DNA of 64,000 nucleotides. It comes from Allofournierella_A excrementavium. GTDB taxonomy: Bacteria; Bacillota; Clostridia; Oscillospirales; Ruminococcaceae. The position numbers and the translations under genes are program-made. Each line of letters begins with the position of its first letter. The stretch's first letter is position 1. The notes below the pieces were generated by a model. It made no database searches and had not been told where the DNA came from. It worked only from the letters and a program-made list of their open reading frames with translations. Positions 56,380 through 63,960 of the stretch are shown here, one piece after another. The DNA is taken from positions 1-64,000 of the forward strand of contig DWVE01000013.1 in assembly GCA_019120375.1 (NCBI GenBank). The letters are read 5' to 3'.

Positions 56380-56757
56380 ATGACCCGAATGATCGAATAC
56401 GACGGCATTCCCTGCGCGGTGTACACCACCGAAAAGACCGCGGTCGCCCCCGGCGGCCCGGACCTCCCCTCCGACACGGTCATCTACGCCGCATGGCGGT
56501 GGCTGGCCCGCTGCCGGGTGCTTCATCATCCCCTCACCGCCCTGTGCTTCGCCTTCCGGCGGGAACTGGTGCGGGGCAGTTCCTTCCAGATGGAAGTGAG
56601 CCTGCCCGCCCGTGCCGCCGCCCTCCCCTCCAAAGACCGGCTGCATCTGCTGCTGGTGCTCTCCTGCGACGGCGTGTGGCTCAAGCAGGTGGTCTTCTCC
56701 CCCCGCACGGTGCTGGCCGGCCTGCCCGGCCACGTGCGGCGGGTGGTGTTCCACTGA
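56380..56757 (+). CDS. Hypothetical protein, 125 residues
   Basis: I do not recognise a family. The sequence is cytoplasmic-looking: no signal peptide, basic and Leu/Val/Ala-rich beta-type stretches (CRVLHHPLTALCFAFRREL, HLLLVLSCDGVWLKQVVF) and the ending RRVVFH. AAAGGAG lies 7 bases before the ATG. It has its own strong promoter and an attenuator-like leader. A hairpin (56770-56795) follows. The last bases (GGGTGGTGTTCCAC) recur at about 57515-57529, downstream of the next gene, hinting at a duplicated, decayed relative. Confidence 0.6.
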   Translation: MTRMIEYDGIPCAVYTTEKTAVAPGGPDLPSDTVIYAAWRWLARCRVLHHPLTALCFAFRRELVRGSSFQMEVSLPARAAALPSKDRLHLLLVLSCDGVWLKQVVFSPRTVLAGLPGHVRRVVFH

Positions 56758-56769
56758 GGCAGACAAAAA

Positions 56770-56795
56770 GAGTTCCGGGCGAAAGCCCGGAACTC
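56770..56795 (+). terminator. Hairpin after the 56380 gene (no T run)
   Basis: GAGTTCCGGGC (56770-56780) / GCCCGGAACTC (56785-56795), loop GAAA. It is followed by CTCGC instead of T, so it may be a weak or factor-dependent terminator. Confidence 0.45.
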
Positions 56796-56870
56796 CTCGC
56801 ACCGCCCTGCCGCCTGACGGCCTCCCCCGCCTTCCCCCTTCGGGCGCGGTCCGGTCACAGAGCCGGCCTA

Positions 56871-56899
56871 TTGATACCGGGAACGATGTGTGGTACAGT
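56871..56899 (+). promoter_or_regulatory. Promoter of the gene at 56942
   Basis: -35 TTGATA (56871-56876), 17-bp spacer, -10 TACAGT (56894-56899). Confidence 0.7.
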
Positions 56900-56941
56900 G
56901 AAGACAGTTCAAATGTTTTGCAGACCGGGAAGGAGCGCGCC

Positions 56942-57376
56942 ATGCGGCAGATCGTCATACGAAAAGACCCTGTCCCCGCCTTGAATTCCCGCGTTTCCCT
57001 CATGGGCTGTGGGTCCTCCATCCATATCTCCTGCCCCGAAACGGCGGACGCGCTGCTCAAGGACGCGGTGAACGAGACCGTTCCCCTCGCCGCCCTACTT
57101 GAGGAATTCCGCCGCTTCACCGCGGGGCAGCCCTCCGCGCTCTTCGCCAGAATGTATCAGCTCAGCGAGACGAGCGGGCTGGTCATCGACCAGAACATCT
57201 ATCTCTATCACTGCGACGTCTGCCCCGTGTGGGTGGAGGCGGAAGAGGCCCGCTGGGCATACATGGGCGGCAAAAAATATCTGGGCGACTCCTGGTGGTT
57301 CGACGACGACGAAATTTTGAAGGACGTCCGGGAAATGAACGTAGTCGCCTTTTTGGAAAAGTACAAAGGCTGCTGA
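56942..57376 (+). CDS. Hypothetical protein, 144 residues
   Basis: I do not recognise a family. The protein has no signal peptide or membrane segment. Notable parts are MGCGSSIHISCPETADALL near residue 20, a CDVC pair in YLYHCDVCPVWVEAEEARWAY that could bind metal, and a run of Asp (WWFDDDEIL). The start at ATG 56942 has GGAGC upstream and a good promoter 43 bases earlier; the longer open frame would cover that promoter. Transcription probably ends at 57537-57568. Confidence 0.6.
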   Translation: MRQIVIRKDPVPALNSRVSLMGCGSSIHISCPETADALLKDAVNETVPLAALLEEFRRFTAGQPSALFARMYQLSETSGLVIDQNIYLYHCDVCPVWVEAEEARWAYMGGKKYLGDSWWFDDDEILKDVREMNVVAFLEKYKGC

Positions 57377-57536
57377 GCGCCCTGGGGACAGCCCCGTCCG
57401 AAAAAAGCGCACGGTCTGTGGCGGGGAGGGACGGCGGGCAGCCGCTCCGCGCTTTTTGCGGGCATTCCGCCCTGCCTGCGGCGCTTCGTCTGCTGGAAGA
57501 AGGGCCGCGTGGGGCGGGTGGTGTTCCACAGAACAG

Positions 57537-57568
57537 AAAAAGCTCCGGGCAAATGCCCGGAGCTTTTC
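57537..57568. terminator. Bidirectional terminator
   Basis: AAAAGCTCCGGGC / GCCCGGAGCTTTT with loop AAAT, T runs on both strands. It serves the 56942 gene (+) and the XRE gene (-). Confidence 0.85.
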
Positions 57569-57593
57569 CTTCGTCACAGTCCTGCGGGCCGCC

Positions 57594-58229
57594 TCACTTT
57601 GTGAGCTTGCGGCCCATGAACCGGGGATTGACGTACAGCACATAGACGCAGGCGGCGGCGATCATCAGCACAGCGCCCGCGAGGCCCAGCCCGAAACGGA
57701 CGGTCAAAAAGGCGGCGCAAAGCTGCGCGCAGCAATAGCCCAGCTCGATGCGCGTGTTTCTTCTGCGCCGGGCGATGTCCGCTTCCCAGCGGTGGTTGGA
57801 AGCCATCCATACCGAGCTGCACAGAAGCAGCACGAGGGAGACCGCCAGTTCTCCCCGGTAGAGCGCTTCGTTTTCCACTCCGGGCTGCCGGAGCTGCCAT
57901 ATCACCGAGGTGCTGTTGAACAGAAACGCCACCTGCGCGGTGATGGCCATTTTTATCAGATTGGCCCGGAGGATGAGGTTGGGCTTTTGGGGGGCCGGGG
58001 AGTTTTGCGCGCCTGTCTCTCCCCCGCCGTTTTTGCCCGCGCCCACAAGTTCCGCCAGACTTGTTTCAAACACCTCCGCCAACCGGACGAGGTTTTCCGC
58101 GGTCGGCTCCGACTGCCCTGTTTCCCATTTTGACACGGCCTGCCGGCTCACGCCGATCTGCTCCGCCACATATCCCTGGGACAGTTTCAGTTTCTCCCGT
58201 CTGTCTTTGATGCGTTCGCCCAAAGTCAC
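57594..58229 (-). CDS. XRE-family regulator with C-terminal membrane domain
   Basis: The ~211-residue protein has an N-terminal XRE helix-turn-helix (LGERIKDRREKLKLSQGYVA, then QIGVSRQAVSKWETGQSEP) to about residue 65. After a Pro-rich linker come four hydrophobic segments (from about residue 88, 122, 160 and 178). GTG at 58229 gives the usual XRE start 'M-T-L-G-E-R-I' and has GGAGG 8 bases upstream; the ATG at 58235 is only 2 bases from that site. Membrane-bound XRE regulators often answer to cell-surface or antibiotic stress. It lies next to an ABC-F gene on the same strand (gap 133 bases). Confidence 0.82.
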   Translation of the reverse strand: MTLGERIKDRREKLKLSQGYVAEQIGVSRQAVSKWETGQSEPTAENLVRLAEVFETSLAELVGAGKNGGGETGAQNSPAPQKPNLILRANLIKMAITAQVAFLFNSTSVIWQLRQPGVENEALYRGELAVSLVLLLCSSVWMASNHRWEADIARRRRNTRIELGYCCAQLCAAFLTVRFGLGLAGAVLMIAAACVYVLYVNPRFMGRKLTK

Positions 58230-58362
58230 TGCCATCACCTCCGTGTGGTCTTATTGTAGCGGAAAATCCCTTTGAAGTCGACCAACTGCATGTCAACCGG
58301 CGGTTGCGGCAGCGCTTTTTTCTTTGGAAAAGGTAAGACGGGCCGCCGCCCATGCTCCTTTT

Positions 58363-59985
58363 TCACAGCATCTTCTTGCGGGCGATGAGCCGTTCAAATT
58401 CTTTTTCCAGTTCCTCTTTGTCCGTCCGGCGGTCCGCGACGGACAGCCGCGCGATGACCTCTGCCAACCGCAGTTCCAGAAGGGCTTTCTCCGTTTCCTT
58501 TTCCTGCCGGGGCTTTCTCTGTTCTTTCTCCCAGGCGGTGAGGTTTCCTTCAAAGGAAAAGAGCTTTCTGTCCGCGATGCGCAGGGTCCGGGTGGCGCAT
58601 CCATCGGAAAACGTGCGGTCATGGGAAACAAACAGGACCGTTCCCTCATAGTCCTCCAGCATTTTTTGCAGGGCCTCGACGGCGGGCATGTCCAGGAAGT
58701 TTGTCGGCTCGTCCAGCAGGAGCAGATTCGCCGGCGAGCCGAACAGCTTTGCAAAGGCCAGTTTCACCCGTTCCCCGCCGCTCAGGTCCCCCGCTTTTTT
58801 GAACACATCCTCCCGGCGGATCAAAAGCCGCGCCAGTATGCCCCGCATGGTGTTTTCGCTCTGGACCGACGTCTCCATGACGTTTTCCAGAACCGTTTTG
58901 TTCAGGTCCAGGGTCTCCAGCCCCTGCCGGAAAAACCCGACCTTTGCCTTGGGGACCAATCGGATGCCCGGCGCGCCGGACCAGATCAGTTCCATGAGGG
59001 TGGTTTTTCCTGCCCCGTTTGGCCCCACCAGGGCGGTTTTGCTCCCTCTTGGCAGAGAGAAGGCGGCGTCTTCAAAGATAAGGTCCTTCCCATAGCCGAA
59101 CGTGATGTGTTCTCCCACAGCGACCTGCCGGTTGGCGGGCGGGTCCGTCAGCGAAAAATCTATCCGCACCGGGGCCGTTTCCTGCGGCTTCTCCTTTGCC
59201 TCCAGCTGCTCCAGGCGGGTGAGTATCGTTTTACGGGCGCTCTCCAGCTTCTCCGCCCGCTCGGCTGCCTCCCGTTTGTGAAGGCGGGCCTCCGAATTTC
59301 CCATCCGCCGGGGTGCTTTTCGGACACTTTTGCCGGCCTGGCTCCGGCGGCAGGCCGCCTTCTCCAATCGCGCTTTTTCCGCCTGATATTGCCGGTACTC
59401 AAATTCCTGCCGCCCGGCGGCCTGCTCTCTTTGTTTTTGGAAGGCAGTGAAGCCGCCCGAATAAAAATGGAGCTGCCCGTCCTTTATCTCGATGATGCTG
59501 GTGCACAGGCGGTCCAGAACAGCCCGGTCATGGCTGACGAGCAGCAGGGTCGGGCACTGTTCCAGCATCCGGCAGCAGAGCTCCACCCCGTCAGCATCCA
59601 GATTGGCGGTGGGTTCATCGGCAAAGACCAAAACAGCATCGCTGCCCATGGCCGCCAGACCCAGGCGGGTCATCTCTCCGCCGCTCAAACGTTCGCGGCA
59701 CAGCTTTCCCGAAAGGCCAAACTCACTGCATTTTTGCGGGTCAGCCCGTTCCGCCCGTTGCCGGAACTGCCTGAAATAGCTCACCGGCGCCTTGCAGGTC
59801 ACGCTCCCCTCCTCCGGGGCCAGTTCCCCGGACAAGATGTTCAAAAGCGTGGTCTTGCCCGCCCCGTTGGTCCCGACGATGCCGATGCGGTCCCCTTCGT
59901 ACACGGTCAGCTTTTCAAACTCCAGTATCTTCCGTTCACCAAACGAATGAACTATATGGTTTGCAGACAACAAAATTTTCGACAT
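58363..59985 (-). CDS. ABC-F protein, antibiotic-resistance (ribosome protection) type
   Basis: The 540-residue protein has two ABC domains and no membrane segment. Domain 1 has Walker A GTNGAGKT, signature LSGGEMTRL and Walker B VLVFADEPTANLD. Domain 2 has GPNGAGKT, LSGGERVKL and LLLLDEPTNFLD. Each carries a catalytic Glu after its Walker B Asp. The ~80-residue basic, coiled-coil linker between domains (REQAAGRQEFEYRQYQAEKA onward) is the element that reaches the ribosome's peptidyl-transferase centre. Length and motif detail are like the Lsa/Vga/Msr group, not housekeeping EttA. The start at ATG 59985 is fixed by GGGAGGTGCTCTT; the longer open frame is not coding. A short upstream peptide may regulate it. 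Confidence 0.88.
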   Translation of the reverse strand: MSKILLSANHIVHSFGERKILEFEKLTVYEGDRIGIVGTNGAGKTTLLNILSGELAPEEGSVTCKAPVSYFRQFRQRAERADPQKCSEFGLSGKLCRERLSGGEMTRLGLAAMGSDAVLVFADEPTANLDADGVELCCRMLEQCPTLLLVSHDRAVLDRLCTSIIEIKDGQLHFYSGGFTAFQKQREQAAGRQEFEYRQYQAEKARLEKAACRRSQAGKSVRKAPRRMGNSEARLHKREAAERAEKLESARKTILTRLEQLEAKEKPQETAPVRIDFSLTDPPANRQVAVGEHITFGYGKDLIFEDAAFSLPRGSKTALVGPNGAGKTTLMELIWSGAPGIRLVPKAKVGFFRQGLETLDLNKTVLENVMETSVQSENTMRGILARLLIRREDVFKKAGDLSGGERVKLAFAKLFGSPANLLLLDEPTNFLDMPAVEALQKMLEDYEGTVLFVSHDRTFSDGCATRTLRIADRKLFSFEGNLTAWEKEQRKPRQEKETEKALLELRLAEVIARLSVADRRTDKEELEKEFERLIARKKML

Positions 59986-60136
59986 AAGAGCACCTCCCTG
60001 CCCTTGCAGAAGGTGCCGGATGGGCGCGTCTGGGCGCAAAAAGGCCCGGAAATACACGTTGCCGCATAGTTCCAGGCTGTTCCCAAAAATGGAAAGGCCC
60101 GGCAGTATCCGCCCGATTCCAGCACAAACAAAGGGG

Positions 60137-60160
60137 CTAAATCCCACTGCGTAAAAACAT
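60137..60160 (-). CDS. Possible leader peptide of the ABC-F gene (MFLRSGI)
   Basis: An 8-codon frame, ATG to TAG, lies about 70 bases after the ABC-F promoter and 152 bases before its start codon. Short leader peptides that stall antibiotic-bound ribosomes are known upstream of several ABC-F genes. No strong ribosome site is visible, so it is only a candidate. The surrounding 59986-60229 leader is free of other convincing genes. Confidence 0.3.
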   Translation of the reverse strand: MFLRSGI

Positions 60161-60229
60161 GTTTGTGTGAAGTTTTCAGCGAATGCGCATTCCTGCCGTA
60201 CCTTTCCCTTTCTTCTTTTTTTCATTTCG

Positions 60230-60258
60230 AGCATAACACAGCCGCCGGCTTTTGGCAA
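60230..60258 (-). promoter_or_regulatory. Promoter of the ABC-F gene
   Basis: On the minus strand: -35 TTGCCA (60253-60258), 17-bp spacer, -10 TATGCT (60230-60235). The leader would be ~240 nt. Bases 60259-60480 hold no supported gene; a start-less minus frame containing EELAERRSAKQELQKAK may be gene debris. Confidence 0.55.
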
Positions 60259-60480
60259 GCATTTTTCGCTGGGCGGGCCGGCGCGTGTTCTTCCGGCGGC
60301 AAGCCGGCCCGGCAAACGGTCCGATTCACCGGGAGCACTGCCCTGCCTGAACTTCCGTTTTGCCTTTTGAAGCTCCTGTTTTGCAGACCTGCGCTCGGCC
60401 AATTCTTCCAAGCACAAATCCGGAGCCGCCCGCCGGCGCAAGGTCCGTATCTTTTCTTTTCCCTGCCCCGGAACAAAGGG

Positions 60481-60514
60481 AAAGCCGGCAGACGCAAAAG
60501 CGTCTGCCGGCTTT
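60481..60514 (-). terminator. Terminator of the tRNA-Met/tRNA-Glu unit
   Basis: 15-bp perfect stem AAAGCCGGCAGACGC (60481-60495) / GCGTCTGCCGGCTTT (60500-60514), loop AAAA. It follows the tRNA-Glu CCA directly on the minus strand. Confidence 0.9.
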
Positions 60515-60515
60515 C

Positions 60516-60590
60516 TGGTGACCCGTCCGGGAATCGAACCCGGGTTACCGCCGTGAAAGGGCGATGTCTTGACCGCTTGACCAACGGGCC
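60516..60590 (-). tRNA. tRNA-Glu (anticodon TTC)
   Basis: On the minus strand it begins GGCCCG and ends CGGGTCACCA with encoded CCA. The anticodon loop CTTTCAC lies between CGCCC-type and GGCG stem arms, giving anticodon TTC for glutamate. The TTCGATT T-loop is present. Length is 75 nt. Confidence 0.93.
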
Positions 60591-60595
60591 ATATT

Positions 60596-60677
60596 ATACA
60601 AGGCTTAGCTACGACAGCAAGCAACACATCGTCCACTACTGCGGGCGACCCCCATGTATCGTAGCTAAACCTTGTAT
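60596..60677. repeat. Inverted repeat between two tRNA genes
   Basis: Arms of 19 bp, 60596-60614 and 60659-60677 (core ACAAGGCTTAGCTACGA against TCGTAGCTAAACCTTGT, one mismatch that is G-U in RNA), separated by 44 bases. In the tRNA transcript this would be a long stem between the two tRNAs. Confidence 0.8.
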
Positions 60678-60678
60678 C

Positions 60679-60755
60679 TGGTAGCGGTAACTGGATTCGA
60701 ACCGGTGACACTTCGGGTATGAACCGAATGCTCTAGCCAACTGAGCTATACCGCC
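60679..60755 (-). tRNA. tRNA-Met (anticodon CAT)
   Basis: On the minus strand GGCGGTA pairs with TACCGCT and CCA is encoded. The anticodon stem TTCGG/CCGAA encloses TTCATAC, giving CAT. A G-U first acceptor pair and a C-A mismatch in the T stem (ACCGG/CCAGT) are odd but compatible. It appears to be elongator Met, as three G-C pairs before the anticodon (initiator mark) are absent; a tRNA-Ile precursor (lysidine type) is not excluded. Confidence 0.88.
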
Positions 60756-60790
60756 ATATTCAGCTACGCCCTTCTGAAAGGCGCTTTTAT

Positions 60791-60819
60791 ATTATACTGA
60801 ATGATGGGGGGCTTGTCAA
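60791..60819 (-). promoter_or_regulatory. Promoter of the tRNA-Met/tRNA-Glu unit
   Basis: Full consensus on the minus strand: -35 TTGACA (60814-60819), 17-bp spacer, -10 TATAAT (60791-60796). Confidence 0.92.
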
Positions 60820-60832
60820 TACTTTTTTGTTG

Positions 60833-60872
60833 GAAAAAGACGGCGGCGGCGGGATTTTCCCGCCGCCGCCGT
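60833..60872 (-). terminator. Terminator of serS
   Basis: 15-bp stem ACGGCGGCGGCGGGA (60840-60854) / TCCCGCCGCCGCCGT (60858-60872), followed on the minus strand by CTTTTTC. Confidence 0.9.
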
Positions 60873-60886
60873 GCTGCGCTCTTTTT

Positions 60887-62194
60887 TTATTTTGCTTCGG
60901 GCACCAGCAGTTCCTTGCCGCCCATGTAGGGGCGCAGGACCTCGGGGATCTTCACGGTGCCGTCCGCCTGGAGGTTGTTCTCCAGGAAGGCGATGAGCAT
61001 CCGCGGAGGCGCCACGCAGGTGTTGTTCAGGGTGTGAGGCAGGTAGTTGCGGCCGTCCTCGCCCTTCACGCGGATTTTCAGACGGCGGCTCTGTGCCTCG
61101 CCCAGGTTGGAGCAGCTGCACACCTCGAAGTACTTCTTCTGGCGGGGGCTCCAGGCCTCGATGTCGCAGCTCTTCACCTTCAGGTCGGCCAGGTCGCCGG
61201 AGCAGCACTCCAGCTGGCGCACGGGGATGTCCAGGCTGCGGAACAGCTCCACGCTGTAATGCCACATCTTCTCGTACCAGTCCATGCTCTCCTCCGGCTT
61301 GCAGAGCACGATCATCTCCTGCTTCTCAAACTGGTGGATGCGGTAAACGCCGCGCTCCTCCAGGCCGTGGGCGCCCTTCTCCTTGCGGAAGCAGGGGCTG
61401 TAGCTGGTGAGGGTCAGGGGCAGCTTTGCCTCGGGGATGATCTGGTCCACGAAGCGGCCGATCATGGTGTGCTCGCTGGTGCCGATGAGGTAGAGGTCCT
61501 CGCCCTCGATCTTGTACATCATGGCGTCCATCTCGGGGAAGCTCATGACGCCCTGCACCACCGCGCCGTGCATCATAAAGGGCGGGATGACGTAGGTGAA
61601 GCCCTTGTTGATCATAAAGTCGCGGGCGTAGGCCAGCACCGCCTCGTGCAGGCGGGCGATGTCGCCCAGCAGGTAGTAGAAGCCGTTGCCGGCCACGCGG
61701 CGGGCGCTGTCCAGGTCGATGCCGCCGAAGCTCTCCATGATCTCGGTGTGGTAGGGGATGTCAAACTCCGGCACCACGGGCTCGCCGAAGCGCTGCACTT
61801 CCACGTTGCAGCTGTCGTCCGGGCCGATGGGCACGGAGGGGTCGATCATGTTGGGGATGACCAGCATGATGTCGCGGATCTCGCCCTCCAGCTTCTCCTC
61901 CTCGGCCTCCAGCTCGGCCAGACGCTGGGCCTGGGCGGTCACCTTGGCCTTGGCGGCCTCCGCCTCCGCCAGCTTGGAGGGGTCCTTCTTGGCCTGGCCC
62001 ATCAGCATGCCCACCTGCTTGGAGAGGGTGTTGCGCTCGGCGCGCAGGGCGTTGGCCTCGGTCATCACCGCGCGGTTCTTCGCGTCCAGCTCGATGACCT
62101 TGTCCACCAGAGGCAGCTTGGCCTCCTGGAATTTCTTCTTGATGTTCTCCTTCACTGCGTCGGGATTTTCCCGCACAAATCGAATGTCCAGCAT
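60887..62194 (-). CDS. serS: Serine--tRNA ligase
   Basis: The 435-residue protein starts MLDIRFVRENPDAVKENIKKK, the typical SerRS opening. A long antiparallel coiled-coil arm (about residues 30-105) that binds the variable arm of tRNA-Ser follows. The class II core has motif 2 FRKEKGAHGLEERGVYRIHQF-like sequence (from about residue 270), EVCSCSNLGEAQSRRLKIR and motif 3 NNTCVAPPRMLIAFLENN with its conserved Arg. It charges tRNA-Ser and, in part, tRNA-Sec. It lies 15 bases after parB in the same direction, matching the parA-parB-serS order near the origin in Clostridia. Confidence 0.97.
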   Translation of the reverse strand: MLDIRFVRENPDAVKENIKKKFQEAKLPLVDKVIELDAKNRAVMTEANALRAERNTLSKQVGMLMGQAKKDPSKLAEAEAAKAKVTAQAQRLAELEAEEEKLEGEIRDIMLVIPNMIDPSVPIGPDDSCNVEVQRFGEPVVPEFDIPYHTEIMESFGGIDLDSARRVAGNGFYYLLGDIARLHEAVLAYARDFMINKGFTYVIPPFMMHGAVVQGVMSFPEMDAMMYKIEGEDLYLIGTSEHTMIGRFVDQIIPEAKLPLTLTSYSPCFRKEKGAHGLEERGVYRIHQFEKQEMIVLCKPEESMDWYEKMWHYSVELFRSLDIPVRQLECCSGDLADLKVKSCDIEAWSPRQKKYFEVCSCSNLGEAQSRRLKIRVKGEDGRNYLPHTLNNTCVAPPRMLIAFLENNLQADGTVKIPEVLRPYMGGKELLVPEAK

Positions 62195-62209
62195 GTCGCT
62201 ACTCCCCTT

Positions 62210-63079
62210 TTACTTGTTTTCTTCCTTATTGTAGCCGCCCAGCAGGTTCGCAAAGGCGGAAAGCTGCTCGTCCGAGTAAAAATGCACCGTCAGGCTGCCC
62301 TGGCCGTTTTTGTAGTCCACCTTGACCTCGCTGCCCAGCACTTCCCGCAAGGCGTACTCCACTTCGCCTGCCAGCGCGGGGCGCAGGGGCTGGGGTTTGG
62401 GCGGTTTTTCCGGCTTTACCAGTTTTTTGCACAGGGCTTCGGTCTGGCGCACGTTCAGGTTCTGGCCCACCACCGCCTCGGCGGCCTTTGTTTGCAGCGC
62501 CGCGTCCGGCAGGCCCAGCAGCACCTTGGCGTGGCCGGTGGAGAGCTTGCCCTCCTTCAAAAAGGCCAGCACGTCGTCGGGCAGGTTCAACAGACGCAGG
62601 CTGTTGGCGATCGCGCTGCGGCTCTTGCCGATTTTCTGGGCTGTCTGCTCCTGGGTCAGCTCGCACCGCTCCATCAGCTGGCGGTAGCCCATGGCCTCCT
62701 CCACCGGGTCCAGGTCCTCCCGCTGGAGGTTCTCGATGAGGGCCAGCTCCATGGCTTCGGCGTCGGTCACGTCCTTGATGACCACCGGCACCTCGGAAAG
62801 GCCCGCCAGCCGCGCGGCCCGCCAGCGGCGCTCGCCGGCGATGATTTTGTAAGCTCCGCCGGCCGCCGCACGCACCGCGATGGGCTGCAGCAGGCCGTGG
62901 CGGGCGATGCTGTCCGCCAGTTCGGAGAGGGCCTGCTCGTCGAAGTCCTTGCGGGGCTGGTCCTTGTCCGGCTCAATTTCCCGCAGGGGCAGGGTGCTCA
63001 CCGGGCCGCCCACGTCCCGGGCGGCGTCCTCGAAGAGGCTTTCCAGCCCGCGGCCGAGGCCTCCTTTTTTCACTGCCAT
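62210..63079 (-). CDS. parB: Chromosome partitioning protein ParB / Spo0J
   Basis: The 289-residue protein has LGRGLESLF at the start and the ParB N-domain with DKDQPRKDFDEQAL. ITAGERRWRAARLAGL-type CTP-binding motif (IIAGERRWRAARLAG) and the helix-turn-helix TQEQTAQKIGKSRSAIANSLRLL follow, then the C-terminal dimer domain. ParB loads at parS sites as a CTP-dependent clamp and guides origin segregation with ParA. The start has GGGGGAAAAAGG upstream. No perfect parS (TGTTTCACGTGAAACA) is visible in the window; sites are probably nearer the origin to the right. Confidence 0.96.
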   Translation of the reverse strand: MAVKKGGLGRGLESLFEDAARDVGGPVSTLPLREIEPDKDQPRKDFDEQALSELADSIARHGLLQPIAVRAAAGGAYKIIAGERRWRAARLAGLSEVPVVIKDVTDAEAMELALIENLQREDLDPVEEAMGYRQLMERCELTQEQTAQKIGKSRSAIANSLRLLNLPDDVLAFLKEGKLSTGHAKVLLGLPDAALQTKAAEAVVGQNLNVRQTEALCKKLVKPEKPPKPQPLRPALAGEVEYALREVLGSEVKVDYKNGQGSLTVHFYSDEQLSAFANLLGGYNKEENK

Positions 63080-63094
63080 CCTTTTTCCCCCTTT

Positions 63095-63856
63095 TTACCG
63101 GTTGTTTGCAAGGAATTCCCTGGCCATTTCCATGTAGGCTTCGCATCCCTTGCTCACCGGGTCGTAGTAATTGATGGGCATGCCGAAGCTGGGCGCTTCG
63201 GAGAGCCGCACGTTCCGGGGCACGGTGGTCTTGTAGACCTTGTCCCCGAAGAACTTTTTCACCTGCTCCACCACCTGCAGGGTGAGGTTCAGGCGGCCGG
63301 CGTACATGGTGAACACCACGCCCTCGATCTCAAGGTAGTGGTTGTACATCTTGCGCACGGTCTTGAGGGTGCTCATCAGCTCGGACAGGCCCTCCAGGGC
63401 GTAGAACTCGCACTGGATGGGGATGAGCACCGAGTCGCAGGCGCACAGGCCGTTGAGGGTGAGCAGGTCCAGGCTGGGCGGGCAGTCGATGAAGATGAAG
63501 TCGTAGTTGCCGGCCACCTGGGCCAGCGCCTGCCGCAGGCGGCTCTCGCGCTTGGGCATATTCACAAGCTCCACCACCGCGCCGGACAGCTGGATGTTGG
63601 AGGGGATGATGTCCACCTTGAACTGGGTGGGAAGAATGGCGTCGGCGGCCTTGGCCTCCCCGATGAGCAGCTCGTAGACGCTGGCCTCCACATTTTTCTT
63701 GGAGACGCCGAAGCCGCTGGTGGTGTTGCCCTGGGGGTCCAGGTCCACAATGAGGACTTTTTTGTCCTGGGCGGCCACACAGGCCGCCAGATTGACCGCC
63801 GTGGTGCTTTTGCCCACGCCGCCCTTTTGGTTCGCAACCGCAATGATCTTGCCCAC
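63095..63856 (-). CDS. parA: Chromosome partitioning ATPase ParA / Soj
   Basis: The 253-residue protein has the deviant Walker A KGGVGKST (residues 9-16), VLIVDLDPQGNTTSGFG, and FIFIDCPPSLDLLTLN (Walker B) of ParA/Soj. GTG at 63856 is the chosen start: GAGGAG sits 7 bases before it and it gives the usual GKIIAVANQKGG opening. The frame extends 37 codons further but crosses a promoter. It is first in parA-parB-serS. It binds DNA with ATP and is stimulated by ParB. The gene that precedes it in many Firmicutes (rsmG/noc) would lie beyond the right edge. Confidence 0.96.
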   Translation of the reverse strand: MGKIIAVANQKGGVGKSTTAVNLAACVAAQDKKVLIVDLDPQGNTTSGFGVSKKNVEASVYELLIGEAKAADAILPTQFKVDIIPSNIQLSGAVVELVNMPKRESRLRQALAQVAGNYDFIFIDCPPSLDLLTLNGLCACDSVLIPIQCEFYALEGLSELMSTLKTVRKMYNHYLEIEGVVFTMYAGRLNLTLQVVEQVKKFFGDKVYKTTVPRNVRLSEAPSFGMPINYYDPVSKGCEAYMEMAREFLANNR

Positions 63857-63910
63857 GTTTGTTCTCCTCTTGTTCTGTGTGCTGATGTGCCGGCAGACGC
63901 GCCGGCCCCG

Positions 63911-63960
63911 AAAAAACGGGCTGTGCTTGTTATTATAGCACAGCCCGGCCTCTTTTGAAA
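63911..63960 (-). promoter_or_regulatory. par operon promoter overlapping an upstream terminator
   Basis: On the minus strand: -35 TTTCAA (63955-63960), 17-bp spacer, -10 TATAAT (63932-63937). The -10 lies in the 11-base loop of a perfect 10-bp stem CGGGCTGTGC/GCACAGCCCG (63917-63926 with 63938-63947) that is followed by TTTTTT. The hairpin probably ends the upstream transcript. Bases 63961-64000 show nothing further. Confidence 0.6.

Noticed and set aside
60593..60598. TATAAT immediately upstream of tRNA-Glu as a promoter
   Set aside because: It ends 2 bases before the mature tRNA, so a transcript from it would start inside the tRNA. It is part of the inverted repeat.
60167..60684. Plus-strand open frames across the ABC-F upstream region and tRNAs
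   Set aside because: They run through two tRNA genes and a terminator and show no domain.
62210..63856. parS site near parAB
   Set aside because: No sequence close to TGTTTCACGTGAAACA was seen in or around these genes.
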